Source of the DNA: Pseudomonas sp. NFIX28 | Lineage (GTDB): Bacteria; Pseudomonadota; Gammaproteobacteria; Pseudomonadales; Pseudomonadaceae | DNA: 64,000 nt | Reading direction: 5' to 3' | NCBI RefSeq assembly: GCF_900107395.1 | Contig: NZ_FNPW01000013.1 | Location: forward strand, 137,892-201,891 | Shown: positions 24,848 through 32,822 of the stretch, in pieces | Layout of the letters: each line of letters begins with the position of its first letter | Numbering within the stretch: the stretch's first letter is position 1 | Translations under genes and position numbers: made by a program | The notes under the pieces: generated by a model | Database searches by the model: none | Seen by the model: the letters and a program-made list of their open reading frames with translations, nothing else | What the model was told of the DNA's origin: nothing

Positions 24848-25723
24848 ATGCGTCAACTGCCCGCTCTGAACATGCTGCGAGTCTTCGAGGAAGTCGCCCG
24901 GCATCGCAGTTTCAGCCAGGCCGCCCTGGGCCTGAACGTGACCCAGGGCGCCGTCAGCCGCCAGATCAAACAGCTGGAAGACTACCTTGGCGTCGCCCTG
25001 TTCGTGCGCACGCCGCGAGGGCTGACGCTCACCGATTGCGGCGCGGCGCTGTCGCCACAGCTGGGGGCTGCCTTCGACCATATCGAGCGCGCCCTGGAGG
25101 CGGTGCGCGTACCCAATCTGCGCCAGCGCCTGCGCATCCTCGCCCCGCCGACCTGGGCCACCCGCTGGCTGTCGACGCAGCTGCGCCACTTTTGCCAGCG
25201 CTATCCGGAAATCAGCCTCAGCGTGACCAACCAGAACAGCCACGCCAGCCTGGCCGAGATCGACTGCCAGATCCGCTTCGGCCTGGAGCCGGCCGGCCAT
25301 TGCTCGAGCCAGTTGCTGGTGATGGAACGGCACATCGCCGTCGCCAGCCCGGAGCTGTTCGTCGACGGCCAGGCACCGGACCTGCGGCAATTTCCATTGC
25401 TGCACATCCTGCATGACGGCAAGCGCCTCAAGGTTTGGGAAAACTGGCTGGCCGCCATGGGCCGTGATGACGTCGATGCCGGGCAAGGCCTGGAATTCAG
25501 CACCCTGGACCAGGTGATCCATACCGCCCTGGCGGGTGGCGGCCTGGCCGTGATCGACCGGCAGATGATCGAGCGTGAACTGGGCAATGGCAGCCTGCTG
25601 CCGATCACCCCGGTGGAAGTGTCCGGCCCTTATGGCTACTGGCTGGACGTGGCCAACGACAAGCAGGGCCTGTCGAAGGTGCGGGTGTTTACCGAATGGT
25701 TGCGGCAGATAAGCGGCCCGTGA
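24848..25723 (+). CDS. LysR-family regulator (GcvA-like)
   Basis: 291 residues from the ATG at 24848 (an upstream in-frame ATG at 24812 has no support). HTH in RSFSQAALGLNVTQGAVSRQIKQLEDYLG; effector domain begins LAPPTWATRWLSTQLR. It is of the same subgroup as the LysR at 22245. It is convergent with the MFS gene at 25833 and sits between the porin and the Fae-containing operon, so it may control that operon. AACAATAATAA at 24757-24767 lies about 80 bases before its start, resembling the CA motifs of neighbouring genes. Confidence 0.92.
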   Translation: MRQLPALNMLRVFEEVARHRSFSQAALGLNVTQGAVSRQIKQLEDYLGVALFVRTPRGLTLTDCGAALSPQLGAAFDHIERALEAVRVPNLRQRLRILAPPTWATRWLSTQLRHFCQRYPEISLSVTNQNSHASLAEIDCQIRFGLEPAGHCSSQLLVMERHIAVASPELFVDGQAPDLRQFPLLHILHDGKRLKVWENWLAAMGRDDVDAGQGLEFSTLDQVIHTALAGGGLAVIDRQMIERELGNGSLLPITPVEVSGPYGYWLDVANDKQGLSKVRVFTEWLRQISGP

Positions 25724-25832
25724 ACCGGGCCGTTACCTTGAAGCGCTGCCGCAGGCTGTGACAGCTCCGCACGACCTTTTGCGTCGGCGAGAACGTTGCG
25801 AGCGTCCCGCCCGCGGCAGCGGCTACCGGCAT

Positions 25833-27206
25833 TCAGACCGGCGCGCTCACCTTGGGCAGTGCCGCGCCACTCTCCAGCGCGCCCTCCTTCAAGCTTTGCA
25901 CCTTGCACGCCTGGCTCAGGGTCAGTGCCTTGGTTTCCGGGGCCCAGGCCCAGGAGATCAGCGCACCCAGGGCAAGGATCGCGGCGAGGATGCCCATGGT
26001 CGGGCTGAGGCCGATCCCGGCCACGCTGACCGGCAGCAGGAAGGTGCTGATCGCCGACCCCAGCCGGCTGACCGCCGTGGCCAGGCCGATGCCGCTGGCG
26101 CGCACTTCAGTGGGAAAGTTCTCGGCCGGGAACACCCCCACCAGGTTGCTCACCGCCGACAGCACCAGGGTGAACACACCGAACACCAGCACCATCAACC
26201 AGGCCGCGCTGCCCGGCAGCACCGCCAGCAGCGACAACGCCAGCGCGAGAATGATGAACGAATTGATCAGGAAGCCACGGCGGGAAAACTTCACCGTGCA
26301 CCAGATGCCGATCAGTGCGCCGAGGATCAGCAGCACATTCAGCATCAGCTCAGTGCCAAAACCTTCGGCCAGGCCCATCATCTGCAAAATCGACGGCAGG
26401 AAGGTGTAGATGGCGAAGTACGGCATGACGATGCAGACGAAGAACAGGCAGTTGAATGCCGTGCGCTTGCGGTATTCGCGGCTGAACAGCACCGCGTAGC
26501 CGGAGCGGGTTTCGCCGGAAGGCTCTTCATCGAGCACCACATTGGCGCCCAGGTGTTTCCTGACCACGGCCCGGGCTTCGGCGACCCGCCCCTGGTTGAC
26601 CAGCCAGCGCGGCGACTCGGGGGTGCCGATACGGGCAATCAGGATCAACCCGGCCGGGATCGCCGATGACGCCAGCATCCAGCGCCAGGCATCGTCGCCG
26701 AGGCCGAGCATGGCGGTACCGGCAAAGGTCGCCGCCACATAACCGAAGGTCCAGACCACGCTGAACGAACCGAGCAGCACGCCCCGGTGCTTTTTGGGCG
26801 CGAACTCGGCGAGCATCGCATGGCCGACGCTGAAGTCGCCGCCCAGGCCGATGCCGATCAGGATCCGGCACAGCAGCAGGGCCATGGCGCTCTGCACATA
26901 GAACTGCATGACCGAGGCCAGGGTAATCAGCACGAAACTGATCAGGAAGATTTTCTGTCGCCCCAGGCGGTCGGAAATCCAGCCGAAGAACAGGCTGCCG
27001 AGAAACAGTCCGATCAACGCCGAAGCGCCGATCAGCCCCTGCCAGAAGGCATCGAGCTGCATCTGCGGGCTGAGCAAGGTAAAGGCAATGCCGATCAGGC
27101 CCAGGATATAGCCGTCGGTGAAATGCGCACCGAAGGTCAGGCCGGCGATCTTCAGGTGAAAGCGGCCGATGGGCAAATCGTCGATCTTGACGGATTGAGT
27201 GGTCAT
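25833..27206 (-). CDS. MFS transporter of the sugar-porter/aromatic-acid type
   Basis: 457 residues, 12 predicted membrane segments. Signature loops are FFGWISDRLGRQKIF (loop 2-3) and the segment GTPESPRWLVNQGR after helix 6, typical of sugar porters and SV2-like carriers. Inner-membrane proton symporter for an unidentified organic solute. It is the last gene of a probable minus-strand transcript with the Fae homolog, aldo/keto reductase and GabD-like dehydrogenase, from which it is separated by 183 bases holding a REPIN. It has a good SD (CTGGAG) and a CA motif directly upstream. Confidence 0.93.
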   Translation of the reverse strand: MTTQSVKIDDLPIGRFHLKIAGLTFGAHFTDGYILGLIGIAFTLLSPQMQLDAFWQGLIGASALIGLFLGSLFFGWISDRLGRQKIFLISFVLITLASVMQFYVQSAMALLLCRILIGIGLGGDFSVGHAMLAEFAPKKHRGVLLGSFSVVWTFGYVAATFAGTAMLGLGDDAWRWMLASSAIPAGLILIARIGTPESPRWLVNQGRVAEARAVVRKHLGANVVLDEEPSGETRSGYAVLFSREYRKRTAFNCLFFVCIVMPYFAIYTFLPSILQMMGLAEGFGTELMLNVLLILGALIGIWCTVKFSRRGFLINSFIILALALSLLAVLPGSAAWLMVLVFGVFTLVLSAVSNLVGVFPAENFPTEVRASGIGLATAVSRLGSAISTFLLPVSVAGIGLSPTMGILAAILALGALISWAWAPETKALTLSQACKVQSLKEGALESGAALPKVSAPV

Positions 27207-27220
27207 GTTCGTCTCCAGAA

Positions 27221-27231
27221 TTATTGTTATT
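27221..27231 (-). promoter_or_regulatory. Hfq/Crc CA motif before the MFS gene
   Basis: The minus strand reads AATAACAATAA immediately before the SD of the MFS gene at 25833-27206. It fits the AANAANAA catabolite-activity motif bound by Hfq with Crc in pseudomonads, which blocks translation when preferred carbon sources are present. Confidence 0.55.
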
Positions 27232-27261
27232 GACGAAGAAATGCAGCGGGCAGGCTCCCCG

Positions 27262-27375
27262 GTAGGAGCAGCCGGTCGGCGCTCGTTTGCTCGCGATTAA
27301 CGCCAAGGCACCGCGGAGCTTCAGGTGCTCTGCGTTTGCGCTGAAGATTTATCGCGAGCAAGCTTCGCTCCTGCA
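27262..27375. repeat. REPIN inside an apparent operon
   Basis: A left arm beginning GTAGGAGCAGCCGG and ending TGCTCGCGAT, and a right arm ATCGCGAGCAAGCTTCGCTC, face each other across about 50 bases. It lies between the GabD-like gene and the MFS gene and could form a large hairpin in their joint mRNA. Confidence 0.8.
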
Positions 27376-27389
27376 GGGAACGCGGTGTG

Positions 27390-28823
27390 TCAGAGCCCAC
27401 CCATCAGCAGGTATTTGATCTCCAGGTAATCGTCCAGGCCGTACTTCGAACCTTCACGGCCCAGGCCGGATTCCTTGATGCCGCCAAAGGGCGCGACCTC
27501 GGTGGAAATGATCCCTTCGTTGATCCCGACCATGCCCGCCTCCAGGCCTTCGGCCATGCGCCAGACCCGGCCGATGTCGCGGCTGTAGAAGTAGGCGGAC
27601 AGGCCGAATGGCGTGTCATTGGCCCGTTGCAGCACCTCAGCCTCGTCCTTGAAGCGAAAACAGGCGGCCACCGGGCCGAAGGTTTCCTCCTGGGCGATCA
27701 GCATGTCGCTGCTGGCCTCGGTGAGCAGGGTCGGCTCAAAGAAGGTTCCGCCCAGGGCATGCCGACGACCGCCGCACAGCAGCCTGGCGCCCTTCTCCAA
27801 GGCATCGCCGACGTGCAGCTCGACCTTGGCCAGGGCGGCGGCATTGATCAGCGGCCCCTGCTCTGTCTCTCCGTCCAGTGCGCTGCCGACACGCATCGCC
27901 GCCACGGCTTCGGCCAGTTTTTCGGTGAAGGCCTGGTAGACGCCGTCCTGGATAAAGAAGCGGTTGACACAGACGCAGGTCTGCCCGGTGTTGCGGAATT
28001 TCGAAGCCATGGCGCCCTGTACCGCCGCGTCCAGGTCGGCGTCGTCGAAGACGATAAAGGGCGCATTGCCGCCCAGTTCCAGGGAGACTTTTTTCAAGGT
28101 GTCGGCGGCTTGGCGCATCAGCAGTTTGCCGGTGCGGGTCGAACCGGTGAACGACAGCTTGCGCACGATGCTCGAGGCTTGCAGCGCCCCGCCGATGGCC
28201 ACGGCATCGCCGGACACGATGTTCAGCACCCCGGGTGGAATCCCCGCCTGCTCGGCCAGCACCGCCAGGGCGAAAGCCGACAGCGGCGTCTCTTCCGAAG
28301 GCTTGAGGACCAGGGTGCAGCCGGCCGCCAGGGCCGGGCCGACCTTGCGGGTGACCATGGCCAGGGGGAAGTTCCACGGGGTGATCGCCGCGACCACGCC
28401 GATGGCTTGCTTGGTCACGATGATTCGCGCGTCGGCCTTGTGGCTGGGGATCACATCGCCATAGGCGCGCTTGGCCTCTTCGCCGAACCACTCGAGAAAA
28501 CTCGCCGCGTACACCACCTCGCCCATGGCTTCGGCCAGCGGCTTGCCCTGTTCGCGACTGAGCAAGGTGGCCAGCTCGCGCTGATTGCCCAGCATCAGCT
28601 CGCTCCAGCGTTTGAGGCGCTGGCTGCGCTCCTTGGCGGTGAGCTTGCGCCAGGCCGGCAAGGCCCGATTGGCGGCGTCGATGGCCAGCTCGGTTGCTTC
28701 AGCCCCGGCCTTCTGTACCTCGGCGATCAGTTCGCCATTGGCCGGGTTCAGCACCGGGTAGACGGGACCACCGCTGGACCATTGGCCGTCGATGTAGTTG
28801 CCATTGCGGATCAGCGTGCTCAT
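27390..28823 (-). CDS. NAD(P)-dependent aldehyde dehydrogenase, succinate-semialdehyde dehydrogenase (GabD)-like
   Basis: 477 residues. Catalytic Cys in NTGQTCVCVNRFFIQ, Glu in SLELGGNAPFIVFDDAD, NAD-binding ITPWNFPLAMVTRKVGPALAAGC and FTGSTRTGK; the C-terminus has APFGGIKESGLGREGSKYGLDDYLE. Whole-protein wording is that of GabD, but the context (Fae homolog, aldo/keto reductase, MFS, no gabT) suggests another semialdehyde or sugar-derived aldehyde. Its ATG overlaps the stop codon of the aldo/keto reductase gene by four bases (ATGA), so the two are translationally coupled. Cytoplasmic. Confidence 0.92.
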   Translation of the reverse strand: MSTLIRNGNYIDGQWSSGGPVYPVLNPANGELIAEVQKAGAEATELAIDAANRALPAWRKLTAKERSQRLKRWSELMLGNQRELATLLSREQGKPLAEAMGEVVYAASFLEWFGEEAKRAYGDVIPSHKADARIIVTKQAIGVVAAITPWNFPLAMVTRKVGPALAAGCTLVLKPSEETPLSAFALAVLAEQAGIPPGVLNIVSGDAVAIGGALQASSIVRKLSFTGSTRTGKLLMRQAADTLKKVSLELGGNAPFIVFDDADLDAAVQGAMASKFRNTGQTCVCVNRFFIQDGVYQAFTEKLAEAVAAMRVGSALDGETEQGPLINAAALAKVELHVGDALEKGARLLCGGRRHALGGTFFEPTLLTEASSDMLIAQEETFGPVAACFRFKDEAEVLQRANDTPFGLSAYFYSRDIGRVWRMAEGLEAGMVGINEGIISTEVAPFGGIKESGLGREGSKYGLDDYLEIKYLLMGGL

Positions 28824-29854
28824 GCCACGGCCTCGGTCAGGGTAAAGCGCTCCAGGCCCGGGCGGGCGGTGCGCAGGATACGTTTGCCGGCGGTGTAATC
28901 GTTGATCACATCGCACGGCGTGTAGTTGCGTTCCAGCTCGTGCAGCTCTTCGGCATCCAGGCGGGTTTCCAGGGCCGCCAGGGCGCTGTCGAATTGTTCG
29001 GTGGTGTCGGCGCCCACCAGCATGCAGTCCACGCCGGGGTGGTTGAGCACCCAGGCCTGGGCGATCTGCGCATTGCTCACACCGCGGGCCCGGGCCACGC
29101 GCTGCACCGAATGGGCGATCTCGAACGAGGCTTCGTCGCTGTACATCTGCTGGGTGAAAAAGTCGGTCTGGTTGCGGGTCGACTGCGCGTCGCCGGTAAG
29201 CAGGCCCCGGGCCAGCGGGCTGAACACCGAGACGCCCAGGCCCTGGTCGCGGCAGAACGGCAGCATCTCGCGCTCTTCTTCGCGGTAGGCGCAGTTCAGT
29301 TGCAGCTGCATGTTGATCGGCTTGACCCAACCATTGCGTTCGCAGGCCATGAGGATCTTCGCCAGCTGCCCGGTGAGCATGGTCGAGACGCCGATGTAGC
29401 GCGCCTTGCCGGAACGCACGATGTCGTGCAGGGCGTTCATGGTCTCTTCCACCGGCGTGTTCAGGTCGAAGTAATGCAGCATGAAGACGTCGACGTAATC
29501 CATGTCCAGGCGCTTCAGGGAGGCGTCGATGCTGTCCATGATGTGCTTGCGCGAATGGCCGCTGGCGTTGATGCCACCGCGGGTGCCATAGCCGACCTTG
29601 GTGGTGATCACCAGGTCTTCACGGCGGGCCAGGCGCTTGACGATGCGCCCCACCACTTCCTCGCCGACCCCGGCGGAATAGAAGTCCGCCAAATCGATGA
29701 AATTCACCCCGTTGTCCAGGGCATGGCGCACGATCGGCTCGCTTTGCTGCTCGTTGAAGATCCATGGTTTCCAGTCCGGGGTGCCCATGTTCATGGTGCC
29801 CAGGCACAGGCGGGAAACCTGCAGGCCGGAGTTGCCCAAACGAATGTATTGCAT
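28820..29854 (-). CDS. Aldo/keto reductase
   Basis: 344 residues of the AKR fold. The catalytic tetrad can be placed: Asp and Tyr in FIDLADFYSAG, Lys in LVITTKVGYG and His in DVFMLHYFD. The NADPH-binding region is near LVGADTTEQFDSAL. It resembles the YajO/Tas-like group of NADPH-dependent aldehyde/ketone reductases. It is the middle gene of a tight operon, 10 bases after the Fae homolog and overlapping the GabD-like gene by four bases. It could interconvert an aldose or keto-sugar and an alcohol; direction and substrate unknown. Confidence 0.92.
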   Translation of the reverse strand: MQYIRLGNSGLQVSRLCLGTMNMGTPDWKPWIFNEQQSEPIVRHALDNGVNFIDLADFYSAGVGEEVVGRIVKRLARREDLVITTKVGYGTRGGINASGHSRKHIMDSIDASLKRLDMDYVDVFMLHYFDLNTPVEETMNALHDIVRSGKARYIGVSTMLTGQLAKILMACERNGWVKPINMQLQLNCAYREEEREMLPFCRDQGLGVSVFSPLARGLLTGDAQSTRNQTDFFTQQMYSDEASFEIAHSVQRVARARGVSNAQIAQAWVLNHPGVDCMLVGADTTEQFDSALAALETRLDAEELHELERNYTPCDVINDYTAGKRILRTARPGLERFTLTEAVA

Positions 29855-29864
29855 GCTGCGATCC

Positions 29865-30377
29865 TCAGGCTTTGGGGGTGTAGAACGGGTTGCTGATCTG
29901 GCCGACCACGTCGGCCAATTGCGCGCGCTCGGGCTTGCCGGCCAGGGCCGCGCGGATCGCCGTGCGGCAGGCGTTGTAGTTGTTCAGGTACACCGCATCC
30001 AGGTCATCGCAGGCCGGGTTGACCCAGTTGGCGGTGACGATGGCCCACTCATCCTCGGCTTCCTTGGGCAGGGTGCCGTCGAGCAGCGCTTCGAGCACCG
30101 CCTTGGCGATGCCGGCCTGGGAGGCGCCCCAGGTGGCGTTGCCGTGCAGCTCGCTGCCAATGGCCGCCTTGTTGACATACAGGGTCATCGGCTTGACCGG
30201 GATATTCGGCTGGGCGATCACCATGAACGGGCAATGCCCCTGGCTGGGCGACGCCAGGCTGTTGGCGAACGCCTGTCCGGCCGGACCGTTGCGCGGGCCG
30301 ATGAGGATGTTGATGTGCGCGGCGTTCACGCCCGGGCCTTCGAAACCTTCACCGATATAGAGGTCGAGTTCTTTCAT
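29865..30377 (-). CDS. Formaldehyde-activating-enzyme (Fae) family protein
   Basis: 170 residues from the ATG at 30377 (SD AGGAG, nine bases away). It follows the Fae pattern from end to end: GEGFEGPGVNAAHINILIG with the His that in Methylorubrum Fae is the catalytic acid (here residue 21), then GPRNGPAGQAFANSL, PNIPVKPMTLYVNKAAI, a Gly-rich AQAGIA segment and the acidic DEWAIVTANWV region. Fae condenses formaldehyde with tetrahydromethanopterin; pseudomonads generally lack that cofactor, and no pterin-pathway gene is in this window. It is the first gene of the operon with aldo/keto reductase and aldehyde dehydrogenase, so a role with another aldehyde or as a lyase/hydratase is possible. Family call is firm, function open. 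Confidence 0.85.
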   Translation of the reverse strand: MKELDLYIGEGFEGPGVNAAHINILIGPRNGPAGQAFANSLASPSQGHCPFMVIAQPNIPVKPMTLYVNKAAIGSELHGNATWGASQAGIAKAVLEALLDGTLPKEAEDEWAIVTANWVNPACDDLDAVYLNNYNACRTAIRAALAGKPERAQLADVVGQISNPFYTPKA

Positions 30378-30384
30378 GGGGTAG

Positions 30385-30522
30385 CTACTCCTGGGGCGCA
30401 GAGGGATGAGTCGAGGCGATCGGCAACGCATGCAGCGCAAGGCAGCGGCGTGGCCGGGATGAGAGAACGAAGGAGCACGGCGCACGGCTGGCGCGGGCGA
30501 GACAGAAACGAGGTGGGGTCAT
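30385..30522 (-). CDS. Possible leader ORF before the Fae homolog
   Basis: A 45-codon ORF begins with ATG (30522) shortly after a CA motif and ends with CAG GAG TAG, so that its last codons contain the SD of the Fae gene; its stop lies seven bases before the Fae ATG. That geometry would couple translation. The peptide (MTPPRFCLARASRAPCSF...) shows no domain. Inferred from position only. Confidence 0.3.
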   Translation of the reverse strand: MTPPRFCLARASRAPCSFVLSSRPRRCLALHALPIASTHPSAPQE

Positions 30523-30523
30523 G

Positions 30524-30572
30524 GCGCAAACGCTCTTTGTTGTTATGGATGAGCGGGTGTTTGCGCTTTTTT
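30524..30572. promoter_or_regulatory. Dyad enclosing a CA motif upstream of the Fae operon
   Basis: GCGCAAAC (30524-30531) and GTTTGCGC (30559-30566) are perfect inverted repeats, extended by GCTC/GAGC. On the minus strand the interval contains ATAACAACAAAGAG (30533-30546), a Hfq/Crc-type motif. On the plus strand the dyad is followed by six T and looks like a terminator, although no plus-strand gene ends here. The rest of the gap to nadE (30573-30754) shows nothing distinct. Confidence 0.5.
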
Positions 30573-30754
30573 AGCACCGCCCTGGAGGCGGCCTGTAACC
30601 ATTAAAAATCATGGGGCCATGAGCTTTAGTCATACCCCTGAGCGACTGCCCCACGCAGCCGCCCATGCTGGATGCGACCGCCACTTGCCTGGGTGGGCGA
30701 AGACGGCCTTGCACACCTCGTCGCTGGCGAGTCGGCGTTAAAGCCCCGAAGGGA

Positions 30755-31582
30755 TCAGAGCGGACTGCGCGGCAAGGCGCGTTTGTGGGCGCTGCGCTGG
30801 TAGGCGGTTTCGATCAGCTGGCGCACGGCGGCAGGCACCGGCTCGCCCATCAGGTAGGCGTCGATTTCGGCGTAGCTGCAGCCATAAGCCGTTTCATCCA
30901 GCTTGCCCGGCGCCAGTTCTTCCAGATCCGCCGTGGGCGCCTTGTGCACCAGGTACTGTGGCGCATCGAGCGCATCGGCCAACAGGCGCACCTGGGTCTT
31001 GCTCAAGCCCGACAGCGGGGCAAGGTCGCAGGCGCCGTCGCCGTATTTGGTGAAGAACCCCATCAGCGCCTCCGCAGCGTGATCGGTGCCGACCACCAGG
31101 CCGTTGCTGAAGTTGGCGATCGCGTACTGCGCCAACATCCGCGCCCGGGCCTTGACGTTGCCCTTGACGAAATCCGTGAGCGCCGCCGAAGGCTGCGGGC
31201 CATCGAGCCGCAGCTGGCCCATCAGGCCGTCGACGCTGTCGGCAATGTTGCAGGTGCTGATTTCATCGGGGCGGATAAAGTCCAGGGAAGCCTGGGCATC
31301 GCTTTCGTCAGCCTGGCTTTTATAGGGCAGGCGCATGGCGATGAATCGGGCATCGCGCCCTGCCCCGCGCATCTGCTCCACTGCCAGCTGGCACAAGCGG
31401 CCTGCGAGCAGGGAGTCGACACCGCCACTGATGCCCAGCACCAGGGCCCGGCAGCCGGACTCGTGCAGCACTCGCTGGATGAATTGCACGCGCCGGGCGA
31501 TTTCCGCCGCCTCGCCACCGCGTGCCAGTTGCCGGTCGATGCCCAGTTCCCGGGCAATGCATTCTTGGGTCCGGTCGATCAT
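30755..31582 (-). CDS. nadE: NH3-dependent NAD synthetase
   Basis: 275 residues from the ATG at 31582, one base after the pncB stop codon. It amidates nicotinic acid adenine dinucleotide to NAD using ATP and ammonia, the last step of NAD synthesis. The P-loop-like pyrophosphatase motif is LGISGGVDSLLAGRL near residue 50, and VGTDHAAEALMGFFTKYGDG holds NaAD/ATP contacts. No glutaminase domain is present, so this is the ammonia-dependent form. It is the last gene of pncA-pncB-nadE, the P. aeruginosa PA4918-PA4920 order. A 122-bp near-copy of its central region lies at 15854-15975. Confidence 0.97.
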   Translation of the reverse strand: MIDRTQECIARELGIDRQLARGGEAAEIARRVQFIQRVLHESGCRALVLGISGGVDSLLAGRLCQLAVEQMRGAGRDARFIAMRLPYKSQADESDAQASLDFIRPDEISTCNIADSVDGLMGQLRLDGPQPSAALTDFVKGNVKARARMLAQYAIANFSNGLVVGTDHAAEALMGFFTKYGDGACDLAPLSGLSKTQVRLLADALDAPQYLVHKAPTADLEELAPGKLDETAYGCSYAEIDAYLMGEPVPAAVRQLIETAYQRSAHKRALPRSPL

Positions 31583-31583
31583 T

Positions 31584-32813
31584 TCAAGCCTCCAGGGGCG
31601 AATGGGCCAGGTTGACGTTGAACACTTGCGCCGCGTACCTGAGGAACGACGGGTCTTCGCAGACGTTCTTGATCGGGTCATCGGAGAACTTCACCACCGG
31701 CTCGCCGTGGACCCGCACCAGCTTCATCACAATGCTCAGCGGCTCGACGCCTTCGACGTCGCAGGCCAGGCTGGTGCCCATGCCGAAGCCGAATTTGGCC
31801 TGGCCACGCACGTGGCGCAGGATCGGCAGGCATTTCTCGAAGTTCAGGCCGTCGGAGAACATCAGGTCCTTGGTCCGCGGGTCGATGCCCAGTTGCCGGT
31901 AGCGGGCCAGGACCTGGTCGGCCCAGACGATCGGGTCGCCGGAGTCCTGGCGCAGGCCGTCGTAGAGCTTGGCGAAATACAGGTCGAAATCCTTGAGGAA
32001 GAACTCGGTGCTGATGCAGTCGGTCAGGGCGATGCCCAGGCGGCCACGGTATTCGCGCACCCAGTTTTCCAGGGCGCTGTTCTGGCTCTCGCGCAGTCGT
32101 CCCAATTGCTGGTGCACCATCAGCCATTGGTGGGCCATGGTGCCAATCAGCGGCAGATCGAACTCGTAGGCCAGGTGAGCATTGCTGGTGCCGACAAACA
32201 CGCCGGGAAAGTCGCTGCGCATGATCTTCACCACTTCGCGCTGGGCCTTGAACGACAGGCGCCGACGCGTGGAAAAGTCCGAGACGCGCAGATCGGCGAG
32301 TTCTTCGCGGCTGGCGTTTTTCTCCAGCCATTCGAACTTCTGATAGAGCCGGCGAGTGACGTCCGCCACCTCCACCTCCGGGTACCTGTCGCGGTTGCGC
32401 AACTCACTGACCATCGCCAGCACCGGCTGCTCGAACATGATGCAGTGCAACATCGGGCCACGGACGCGGATACTCAGCTGGCCATCGACCGCCGCCACAT
32501 GGATGTAGCGCAGGTTGAAGCGGAACAGGCCGAGGAACTGCTCGAAATCCGGAGTCAGGTATTCGCGAAAACGCTTGTTGAACAAGAAGCGCTGCTCGCC
32601 TTCGCGCATTTGCAGGCCGGCGAGCTTTTCCAGCTCCTGGCGGATCTCCGGGATCAGATGCACCAGCGACTCCCTGGACCGGACGATGAACTGGTATTCC
32701 ACATCGACATTGGGGTGCTGGTGCAGCACCGCCTGCATCATGGTGAAGGTGTAGTAATCGGTGTCCAGCAGGCTCTGGATCACACCGTTGTCGCGGTCAA
32801 ATGCACTTTCCAT
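31584..32813 (-). CDS. pncB: Nicotinate phosphoribosyltransferase
   Basis: 409 residues. Converts nicotinate and PRPP (with ATP hydrolysis) to nicotinate mononucleotide in the Preiss-Handler salvage pathway. Recognisable family features are LLDTDYYTFTMMQAVL at the N-terminus, the phosphorylatable His region in GTMAHQWLMVHQQ, and RQDSGDPIVWADQVL plus FGMGTSLACDVEGVEPL for phosphate binding. It lies between pncA (nine bases upstream) and nadE (one base downstream), all transcribed together and very likely under NrtR control. Confidence 0.97.
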   Translation of the reverse strand: MESAFDRDNGVIQSLLDTDYYTFTMMQAVLHQHPNVDVEYQFIVRSRESLVHLIPEIRQELEKLAGLQMREGEQRFLFNKRFREYLTPDFEQFLGLFRFNLRYIHVAAVDGQLSIRVRGPMLHCIMFEQPVLAMVSELRNRDRYPEVEVADVTRRLYQKFEWLEKNASREELADLRVSDFSTRRRLSFKAQREVVKIMRSDFPGVFVGTSNAHLAYEFDLPLIGTMAHQWLMVHQQLGRLRESQNSALENWVREYRGRLGIALTDCISTEFFLKDFDLYFAKLYDGLRQDSGDPIVWADQVLARYRQLGIDPRTKDLMFSDGLNFEKCLPILRHVRGQAKFGFGMGTSLACDVEGVEPLSIVMKLVRVHGEPVVKFSDDPIKNVCEDPSFLRYAAQVFNVNLAHSPLEA

Positions 32814-32822
32814 GGTGACTCC

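Noticed and set aside
30985..31100. REP or mobile element origin for the nadE repeat
   Set aside because: The repeated segment is ordinary nadE coding sequence with no REP arms or terminal repeats at the donor copy.
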